From Calothrix sp. PCC 7103 (lineage in GTDB: Bacteria; Cyanobacteriota; Cyanobacteriia; Cyanobacteriales; Nostocaceae), in assembly GCF_000331305.1 (NCBI RefSeq), contig NZ_KB217478.1, forward strand, positions 7,781,481 through 7,845,480: 64,000 nucleotides of DNA, in the 5' to 3' direction. Positions 54,499 through 61,140 of the stretch are shown piece by piece (position 1 is the first letter of the stretch; every line of letters begins with the position of its first letter). Both the position numbers and the translations under genes were made by a program. The notes beneath the pieces are model-generated. The model did no database searches. It had not been told where the DNA came from and saw nothing but the letters and a program-made list of their open reading frames with translations.

Positions 54499-54867
54499 TT
54501 ATTGACCAGGTTGACCTAATTCTAAAGCTTTCTTTACAAGGTCATCATCAACATTACCAACACTTTCATTACCCGTTCCGATTTCACTTGCCATACTCAT
54601 ATAATCATCAGGATTACCAGTTACACCCGGCTCAACTGTCATATCTTCAGGTTCAGGCATTTGATATTGAGGTGCAACCGCAGCTTCAGCAGCTTTTTGA
54701 CCTTCTTCAGTGTTATCAATTGGGCTGACGCTCATTTCCTTAGCAAGTTCATAGTCAGCATCAAAATCAACTTTAGGCGCCTTTTCTACACCATCGGCAA
54801 CATTGTCTGCAAGTAACTGTGCATCGTGAGACACTTCACTGGGATTAATTTTTACTTCGTCAGCCAT
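54499..54867 (-). CDS. Small acidic protein, unknown
   Basis: I choose the ATG at 54867 (MADEVKINPSEVSHDAQ), because GGGAG lies 7 bp before it; the open frame extends nine codons further upstream. The 122 residues are acidic, rich in D, E, P and M, without hydrophobic segments, and look mostly disordered with one short helix near the end (VDDDLVKKALELGQPG). I do not recognise a family. It lies between HCP and queG-HAD, reading away from HCP. Confidence 0.7.
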   Translation of the reverse strand: MADEVKINPSEVSHDAQLLADNVADGVEKAPKVDFDADYELAKEMSVSPIDNTEEGQKAAEAAVAPQYQMPEPEDMTVEPGVTGNPDDYMSMASEIGTGNESVGNVDDDLVKKALELGQPGQ

Positions 54868-55140
54868 TATTTTGCTCCCTCGTAATTTACGCATTTGATT
54901 CTATGATGTAATCCTACCAACATTGACAAATCACGTCTTGATACCGTTTGATAGATTCTTACCTCTATAAAAAGATAGATAAATCGAGGTTTTAACTTTA
55001 CCTCTACACAAAGACAGATAAATTTAGCACAATATTTTTTAGCTAATCTTACTATCAGTGGTAGTTTTGGATGTCCATAATTTGTTACTCCTGATTTAAA
55101 GAGCAATCATTCAATTATCAAAATATAAGGGAACTTAAAG

Positions 55141-55671
55141 ATGGTTAGCAGTTTTAATAATCAAATTCCTCAAGCGTTGACAGAAGAAGCGCAAGAAGTG
55201 GTAAAAGACTTTGATAAGTTAGATACTGACGCAAAATTAGCTTGGTTTTACGTTGTTTACAAACACATGGGTGAATCTATCACTCCCGCTGCACCTTTAG
55301 CCGCAGAGCCAAACCTGGCGCCACAACTTTTCCAAGACTATTTAAAATTATCTGACGACGAACAATTGCAAATTATGCGCGATATCGTTGACAAAGAAAA
55401 TACAGAATATTCGCGTACATACGGCGCCTTAAAAGATAACAATCAATTACTAGTTTGGTACGTTTGGGCAGAAGAAATGGGTAAAAGCGTAGTGGGAATG
55501 CCTAATGACTATACACCAAGCGACAACGTAAAAAGCTTATTATCTAAAATCCAAAACCTAGAATTTGAAGGACAAATGTCCGTATTCCGTACAATTGTAA
55601 ACCAAATGGGTTACAGCAACGTTAAACCAATAGAAACACAAGCTCAAACAGGCAAAACCACTAGCCTTTAA
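55141..55671 (+). CDS. Helical carotenoid protein (OCP N-terminal-domain homologue)
   Basis: This 176-residue all-helical protein consists of one OCP N-terminal (Carot_N) domain. Typical strings are LDTDAKLAWFYVVYKHMG, LKLSDDEQLQIMRDIV and YGALKDNNQLLVWYVWAEEMG, the two four-helix bundles that clasp the carotenoid. There is no C-terminal OCP domain, so this is an HCP. HCPs quench singlet oxygen, and some quench phycobilisomes directly. In Nostoc one HCP gene lies beside CTDH; here the two are in the same region but separated by queG, a HAD gene and a small acidic gene. The clade cannot be set from this reading. Confidence 0.9.
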   Translation: MVSSFNNQIPQALTEEAQEVVKDFDKLDTDAKLAWFYVVYKHMGESITPAAPLAAEPNLAPQLFQDYLKLSDDEQLQIMRDIVDKENTEYSRTYGALKDNNQLLVWYVWAEEMGKSVVGMPNDYTPSDNVKSLLSKIQNLEFEGQMSVFRTIVNQMGYSNVKPIETQAQTGKTTSL

Positions 55672-55699
55672 TTAAAGTTAGAAGGCGCAAAATACAAAT

Positions 55700-55800
55700 T
55701 GTCATTCTGAGCGCAGCGTAGAATCTTAATATTTCGACAGGTTATAGAGATGCTACCCTGCGGGAAATCCTCCGGATTACACTACGTTCAGCATGACATT
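55700..55800. repeat. Intergenic repeat with CATTCTGAGCG and GGTTAT motifs
   Basis: CATTCTGAGCGCAGCGTAG begins and ACTACGTTCAGCATGACA ends an imperfect inverted repeat of about 100 bp, with CCCTGCGGGAAATCCTCCGG in the middle. It fills the gap between the convergent HCP and ABC ATPase genes. This type of repeat is dispersed in many genomes, and a terminator role is possible. Confidence 0.7.
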
Positions 55801-56591
55801 TATTGCATAGCTGCAACTTGGTTTAAATCAGCTGGTGTTAAATTGGAGTGAACAACCTGACCATCGCGGAACCAGACAATACGTCGAGTTTGACGTGCAA
55901 CTTCTGGCTCGTGTGTTACCATTACAACCGTGATACCACTGTCATTAAGTTCTGTAAAAATGTCAAGAACTTCTTGAGTAGTACGTGAGTCTAAGGCACC
56001 TGTAGGTTCATCGGCAAGCAGTAAAACTGGACGGTTAACAATAGCGCGTGCAATTGCTACCCGTTGTTGTTGTCCTCCAGATAATTGGTTGGGTTTATTT
56101 AGTAAACGTTTTTCTAGTCCAACTTTAATTAATGCTTCGGTTGCCCTGTCTTTACGTTCAGAGTTAGGAATACCCGCATATACCATTGGCAGCATTACAT
56201 TTTCTAAAGCGCTTAGTTGCTGTAGTAAATGAAACTGTTGGAAGACGAAGCCTAATTTTTTGTTACGAATGTGTGCAAGTTCGCTATCTTCCATTTGAGC
56301 AACATCGAGACTGTCTAAGTAGTAATGTCCAGAGCTAGGACGGTCTAGACAACCGATAATGTTCATTGCTGTAGATTTTCCTGAACCTGATGGCCCCATA
56401 ATTGAACAATAGTCACCTTCTTCTATTGTGAGATTGACATCACTAAGGGCGCGGACTTCTGTTTCACCAATACCATATACTTTAAATATGTTTTCTAGAC
56501 GAATAATCGTTTTTTTATAGTTTGTAGAGACGCTATTTATCGCGTCTGTAGTGAGTGACGAGTTTATATTTTTTGATAGTTCTTCTTTCAT
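55800..56591 (-). CDS. MacB/LolD-type ABC exporter ATPase
   Basis: This 263-residue ATPase has Walker [10 protein letters not shown], the MacB-like [20 protein letters not shown], the signature [16 protein letters not shown], Walker [12 protein letters not shown] and [13 protein letters not shown]. The conserved domain begins at about residue 30 ([12 protein letters not shown]); the preceding residues [11 protein letters not shown] are encoded by a GTAGAGAC repeat. It follows permease and adaptor genes in one operon (order adaptor, permease, ATPase), a split MacAB-type exporter. The exported substrate is unknown. Confidence 0.92.
   Translation of the reverse strand: MKEELSKNINSSLTTDAINSVSTNYKKTIIRLENIFKVYGIGETEVRALSDVNLTIEEGDYCSIMGPSGSGKSTAMNIIGCLDRPSSGHYYLDSLDVAQMEDSELAHIRNKKLGFVFQQFHLLQQLSALENVMLPMVYAGIPNSERKDRATEALIKVGLEKRLLNKPNQLSGGQQQRVAIARAIVNRPVLLLADEPTGALDSRTTQEVLDIFTELNDSGITVVMVTHEPEVARQTRRIVWFRDGQVVHSNLTPADLNQVAAMQ
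56524..56551. repeat. GTAGAGAC-type repeat inside the ABC ATPase gene
   Basis: GTAGAGACGCTATTTATCGC, then GTCTGTAG, is an imperfect palindrome of the family seen at 12580. It is in frame in the N-terminal 25 codons of the ATPase gene. If the real start lies further in, the repeat is instead in the leader. Confidence 0.8.
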
Positions 56592-56641
56592 ATTTTTCTC
56601 CTGTTATATATTTTTTCTAACTTTTAATTTGTAAGGGCACC

Positions 56642-57859
56642 CTACGCGCTTCTCAATGCGACAATTGGGTCGAGTTTGGCTGCGCGACGTGCTGGGAATA
56701 CACCAAAGAATAAGCCAATTGCACCAGAAATACCTACAGCGGAACCTATGGCAACTGGAGAAATAGCTGCTTCTAGGGGAGTTAAGGCGCCTACTAATAC
56801 AATTCCAGAAACACCAACAGCAGTACCTATTAAACCACCTGCGGCAGAGACGATTACGGCTTCAATCATAAATTGCAACAAAATATCTTGTTCAGTGGCG
56901 CCAATAGCTTTGCGTAAACCAATTTCGTGTGTACGTTCAGTAACGGAGACGAGCATTATGTTCATAATACCGATACCACCAACAAACAATGAAATTGCGG
57001 CAATTGCAGCAAGCATAATAGTTAAGGCACCTGAAATTTGTCCTACGGTTTGTAGTGCGTCTTTTTGAGTGCGGATAGTAAAATCGTCTTCGTTAGTGAT
57101 TTTGTGACGTAAACGTAGTAAGTTCGTAATTTGGAAAACTGCTGCATCAACGCTTTGACCATCACGAGCCGAAGCGACGATATAATCTAGGGCAATACCA
57201 TATGGAGAGTTACGACCAATTAACCGATTTGCAGAAGTTGTTAATGGTACTATTGCTGCACTATCATAGTCGGCGCCGACGCTAGAACCTTTTTCTGTAA
57301 GTACACCAATAACTTCAAACCGAGAGTCTTTGACACGTACTAGTTGCCCAATAGGGTTAGTTGAGCCAAATAATTTTGTAGCGAATTTACCTCCAAGCAC
57401 AATAACTTGGTTGTTACGTTTCATATCTACATCGCTAAAAAAGCGACCCTTGGATGTAGTAAAATCACGCACCTGCAAGAAGCTAGGCGTACTACCAATA
57501 ATATTGACATCAGTGTTACGATTACCAAAACTTACTCTTTGCCTACGGTTTAATTCTGGCGCCACTCCTACTACTGTTGGAACCTGTGTAGCAATAGCAT
57601 CAGCATCAGCTAAAACCAAATTTCTTGGGACATCAAATGATATTCGCTGCGTTTCCTCGTTTCCTGGAATTACAAATAATACATTTGGTCCAAGTGATTC
57701 TAATTGCTTGGCGACGTATTTTTGACCACCTTCTCCAATACCAATCATCGCAATTACCGAAGCATTGCCAATTACAATACCAAGCATTGTCAACGCACTA
57801 CGTAACTTATTTGAAAGCAGGGTTTTACCCGCCATTTTCATACTTTCAACAATATTCAT
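56642..57859 (-). CDS. MacB/FtsX-family ABC exporter permease
   Basis: This 405-residue protein has one N-terminal membrane segment (about 19-45, SALTMLGIVIGNASVIAMIG), a large periplasmic MacB-PCD domain to about 270 and three C-terminal segments in an FtsX domain (about 280-395) with MLVSVTERTHEIGLRKAIGA and a final FPARRAAKLDPIVALRSA. This is the permease half of a MacB-type exporter with the ATPase as a separate gene. It lies 46 bp after the adaptor gene and 50 bp before the ATPase gene. Confidence 0.93.
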   Translation of the reverse strand: MNIVESMKMAGKTLLSNKLRSALTMLGIVIGNASVIAMIGIGEGGQKYVAKQLESLGPNVLFVIPGNEETQRISFDVPRNLVLADADAIATQVPTVVGVAPELNRRQRVSFGNRNTDVNIIGSTPSFLQVRDFTTSKGRFFSDVDMKRNNQVIVLGGKFATKLFGSTNPIGQLVRVKDSRFEVIGVLTEKGSSVGADYDSAAIVPLTTSANRLIGRNSPYGIALDYIVASARDGQSVDAAVFQITNLLRLRHKITNEDDFTIRTQKDALQTVGQISGALTIMLAAIAAISLFVGGIGIMNIMLVSVTERTHEIGLRKAIGATEQDILLQFMIEAVIVSAAGGLIGTAVGVSGIVLVGALTPLEAAISPVAIGSAVGISGAIGLFFGVFPARRAAKLDPIVALRSA

Positions 57860-57905
57860 AATAAAAGTTAGGAGTTAAAATTATTTTTACCTCTTACGCT
57901 CTACC

Positions 57906-59381
57906 CTATTTTTGGTTTTGTTTTTCCATTTGCTTTTGCATTTGATATTCTTTAGGAGGATTTAAGAAAATTCGGTCGCCTTGCTTGACTCCTTCTATAA
58001 TTTGGGTTTGGTTTTTAATTTGGGAACCAACGACGACGGGACGAAACTGGGGCTGATTTTTATTGTCAGGCACTAACACACCAGTATTTCCTTTTTCTGT
58101 CACAATAGCTACAGTTGGAACCATTAAGGCATTTGATACATCATCGCCTAAGAACGTTAAATCAACGTTTAAGCCGGAGCGCAATTTATCTTCACCTATA
58201 TCAATTTGCACTCGTATTTGAAATAAAGTTACACCTTCTTCTTTTACAGCTTCGGGTGCTATTAAACGAACACGTCCTTTAAATACTTGGTCTGGGTAAG
58301 CGTCACTAGTAATTTCTACTTGCTGACCAACTTTGATTCTACCAATATCGGCTTCAGGTACACTTGCTAAAACTTCTAAACCACGTACTAAAGCGACTAT
58401 CGAACTTGATGTTGCTGATGCCGAAGCACTTGCGGAAGTTGTCGGCGCCACATAAGCACCAATGTTGGCATATTTTTGTGTGACAATACCAGAAAACGGT
58501 GCCCTAATAATAGAGTCTTCTAAATTAACTAATTCTGCTTGGAGTCGAGCTTGTGCTTCTGCGACTGCTGCGGTGCGTTGAGCAATTTCTTCGGGACGTG
58601 AACCACTTTCTGCTAATTGTAACGCTGCGCGTGCTTCGGCAACAGCTGCTTGACGTTGAGCAATATCTTCGGAACGGCTACCGCTTTGTGATAACGATAA
58701 ACGTTTTTGGGCTTCGCGTAAAGAAGCTTTAGCAGAATTATCATCGCTTATAGCTTGGTCTAATAACTGCCTTCTCTCGGCGCCTTGGTCAACAAGATAA
58801 CGATAGCGTCGCACTTGTTCAGTAGTATAATTAGCTCTTGCTTGTGCTGCATCAACTTGTGCTTGTGCTTGCGCTATTTCTTGGGGACGGTTTCCTGCAC
58901 GAGCTTCTGCAAGTTGTGCTTCAGCAGAAGCTAACCTAGCGCTAAATTGTGCAATTTCTTGTGGACGACTACCTGCACGCGCTTGGTCGAGTTGTGCTTT
59001 TGCTTGTGCAACATTTGCTCGTGCTTGTTGAATACGAGCTTGAATATCAGCACTATTCATTTTGGCAATAATTTGCCCTTGCTGTACCTTGTCACCTTGT
59101 TCGACAAATAGCTGCCCAAGAATACCACCATTTTTAGGGCTAACATTCACACTTTGAACTGGGGTAACTCTACCACTAGCAGTAATTCGTAAGGTGACAT
59201 TTTTTGCCTCAACTGGTACCGTAAGTTGGGAAATATCTTCGTTTCGACCACGTTGAGTAATAAATGTATTAGTAGCGACAGTCCCAGCGACAAAAACACC
59301 AGCTGCCATTAAACCCAATACCCAACGGGATGGAGACTTTATCTTTGTACCAAAAACAGGAATTCTAATTTGCGTTGCCAT
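57906..59381 (-). CDS. MacA/HlyD-type periplasmic adaptor with repeated helical hairpin
   Basis: I prefer the ATG at 59381 (MATQIRIPVFGTKIKSPSRW) to the upstream one at 59459. A membrane segment (about 20-42) is followed by half-lipoyl and barrel segments (VTPVQSVNVSPKNGGILGQL, FSGIVTQKYANIGAYV) around a long alpha-hairpin. The hairpin contains four or more copies of a GSRPEEIAQ-type unit (GSRPQEIAQ, GNRPQEIAQ, GSRSEDIAQ, GSRPEEIAQ). The barrel and C-terminal part include LRSGLNVDLTFLGD. It links the MacB-type permease to an outer-membrane channel, whose gene is elsewhere. It is the first gene of the exporter operon. Confidence 0.92.
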   Translation of the reverse strand: MATQIRIPVFGTKIKSPSRWVLGLMAAGVFVAGTVATNTFITQRGRNEDISQLTVPVEAKNVTLRITASGRVTPVQSVNVSPKNGGILGQLFVEQGDKVQQGQIIAKMNSADIQARIQQARANVAQAKAQLDQARAGSRPQEIAQFSARLASAEAQLAEARAGNRPQEIAQAQAQVDAAQARANYTTEQVRRYRYLVDQGAERRQLLDQAISDDNSAKASLREAQKRLSLSQSGSRSEDIAQRQAAVAEARAALQLAESGSRPEEIAQRTAAVAEAQARLQAELVNLEDSIIRAPFSGIVTQKYANIGAYVAPTTSASASASATSSSIVALVRGLEVLASVPEADIGRIKVGQQVEITSDAYPDQVFKGRVRLIAPEAVKEEGVTLFQIRVQIDIGEDKLRSGLNVDLTFLGDDVSNALMVPTVAIVTEKGNTGVLVPDNKNQPQFRPVVVGSQIKNQTQIIEGVKQGDRIFLNPPKEYQMQKQMEKQNQK

Positions 59382-59591
59382 AGAAACACGTATATATATA
59401 TTTAATTGATGGGTATGGTTAATGGAGAATATATTTTTAGCCGCTGGTTTGATATACAACCAATTGCCTACTAATTACCGTAATCTACTTTGTAAAGATT
59501 TGCTTAATCTGAGTTCATATTAACCGCTTGTACGCTATTGCGCCTTCACCTAAGCGGGTGAGTTTACTATTGGTGGGGTTGTTTGGCGACG

Positions 59592-59668
59592 GATGTAACG
59601 GATGAGCGAACTGTAGGTTGGGTGGAGGCTTTGCGTTCACGTAGTGTTCCGAAGGAAAACCCAACAGT
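59592..59668. repeat. Repeat with GTAGGTTGGGT...ACCCAACAG
   Basis: GTAGGTTGGGTGGAGGCTTT ends in AAAACCCAACAG, with GCGTTCACGTAGTGTTCCG in between; the centre recalls GCGTTCACGCAGTGTCCCG of the 47643 repeat. It is preceded by GACGGATGTAACGGATGA. It is a dispersed repeat in the gap before the epimerase gene; I see nothing else in that 355-bp gap except the promoter region. Confidence 0.7.
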
Positions 59669-59814
59669 TATACTAAGGGCTTTTGTTTTTCTAGACACTT
59701 GTACTTATTGCCTAACAGAGTAATAATTAACCATTAATACCCAGTCTGTAGCTGGAGTTTAAGTATCGGTGCCGCTTAGTATCAAATATCATCAAACACC
59801 ACAGGTTAAAACTC

Positions 59815-60981
59815 ATGGAGTACAACTTTCAGGAATTAGCACAACTCTACAAAAACGCTCTCCTCAACGATGTACTCCCGTTTTGGGAAAAATATTCTAT
59901 CGACTGGGAAAAAGGTGGTTACTTCACCTGTTTAGACACAAATGGTCAAGTCTACGACACTGATAAATTTATTTGGCTGCAAAACCGTCAAGTCTGGATG
60001 TTCTCAATGTTGTGTAACGAGATAGAAAAGTGTGATAACTGGCTAAAAATTGCTGAATGTGGCACCAAATTTCTTGCACAACACGGACGTGACGAGGAAG
60101 GGAACTGGTATTTTGCCTTAAATCGCGAAGGTCAGCCACTCGTACAACCTTACAATATATTCTCCGATTGCTTCGCGGCGATGGCGTTCAGTAAATATGC
60201 ACTAGCTTCGGGTGAAGAGTGGGCGAAAGATATAGCGATGCAAGCTTATAGTAATGTGCTGCGTCGTAAAGACAATCCCAAAGGGAAATATACAAAAGCT
60301 TATCCGGGTACGCGCGTTATGAAATCATTAGCAGTGCCAATGATTTTAGCGAACCTGACATTAGAGATGGAGTGGTTATTACCTAAAGAAACCCTCGAAC
60401 AAGTACTCGAAGCAACTGTAACAGAAGTTATGGGTGACTTTCTCGACCAAGAACGGGGATTAATGTTTGAAAACGTTACACCTGACGGCGCCCATATAGA
60501 TTGTTTCGATGGTAGAGTCATAAACCCTGGTCATGGTATTGAAGCGATGTGGTTTATTATGGATATCGCTCACCGTAAAAACGATACAAAAACAATCGAC
60601 CAAGCCGTTGAAGTTGTACTAAATATTCTTAACTTCGCATGGGATAGAGAATATGGTGGACTTTACTACTTCATGGACAGCAAAGGACATCCACCCCAAC
60701 AACTCGAGTGGGATCAAAAACTTTGGTGGGTACATTTAGAAACTTTGGTTGCACTCGCTATGGGTTATAGATTAACAGGGCGCCAACTTTGTTGGGAATG
60801 GTATAAAAAACTTCATGAATACTCATGGTCACACTTCGCAGACCCCGAACATGGCGAATGGTTTGGTTATTTAAATAGACGTGGAGAAGTATTACTAAAC
60901 CTCAAAGGTGGTAAATGGAAAGGGTGCTTTCATGTACCACGCGCTATGTACCTTTGCTGGCGCCAGTTTGAACAACTGTAG
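59815..60981 (+). CDS. N-acylglucosamine 2-epimerase family protein
   Basis: This 388-residue alpha/alpha-barrel protein matches the AGE (renin-binding) family throughout: [40 protein letters not shown], the histidine string [29 protein letters not shown] and [13 protein letters not shown]. The two histidines and the arginine seen in cyanobacterial GlcNAc 2-epimerases appear conserved. It would interconvert GlcNAc and ManNAc, or a related sugar, in the cytoplasm. ManNAc would be a precursor for the WecB/TagA-type enzyme at 47708, though the genes are not linked in an operon. Confidence 0.93.
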   Translation: MEYNFQELAQLYKNALLNDVLPFWEKYSIDWEKGGYFTCLDTNGQVYDTDKFIWLQNRQVWMFSMLCNEIEKCDNWLKIAECGTKFLAQHGRDEEGNWYFALNREGQPLVQPYNIFSDCFAAMAFSKYALASGEEWAKDIAMQAYSNVLRRKDNPKGKYTKAYPGTRVMKSLAVPMILANLTLEMEWLLPKETLEQVLEATVTEVMGDFLDQERGLMFENVTPDGAHIDCFDGRVINPGHGIEAMWFIMDIAHRKNDTKTIDQAVEVVLNILNFAWDREYGGLYYFMDSKGHPPQQLEWDQKLWWVHLETLVALAMGYRLTGRQLCWEWYKKLHEYSWSHFADPEHGEWFGYLNRRGEVLLNLKGGKWKGCFHVPRAMYLCWRQFEQL

Positions 60982-61140
60982 CACGGGTGTCTCGTCTGTA
61001 TAGTGAGAGTAATTATCTTTACCACAGAGGCACAGAGAGGAGCATACCAATGAATTTCGTTCTAATCTTCAGAAATCCTACTGTTTAAAATAAAAGTAAA
61101 ATTATGCATGATGGAATAGTTCTGATTCCAGGTGCATTTT

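Noticed and set aside
54867-55106. 79-codon minus-strand frame upstream of the small acidic gene
   Set aside because: It overlaps the real start of the acidic gene, has no ribosome binding site and runs through an imperfect duplicated stretch (ACCTCTA...AGATAGATAAAT-like). It has no protein character.
55800-59459. Heterocyst glycolipid exporter DevBCA
   Set aside because: The permease has the MacB type of N-terminus and large periplasmic domain rather than the DevC start, and the adaptor does not look like DevB. MacA/MacB-type export is the safer call.
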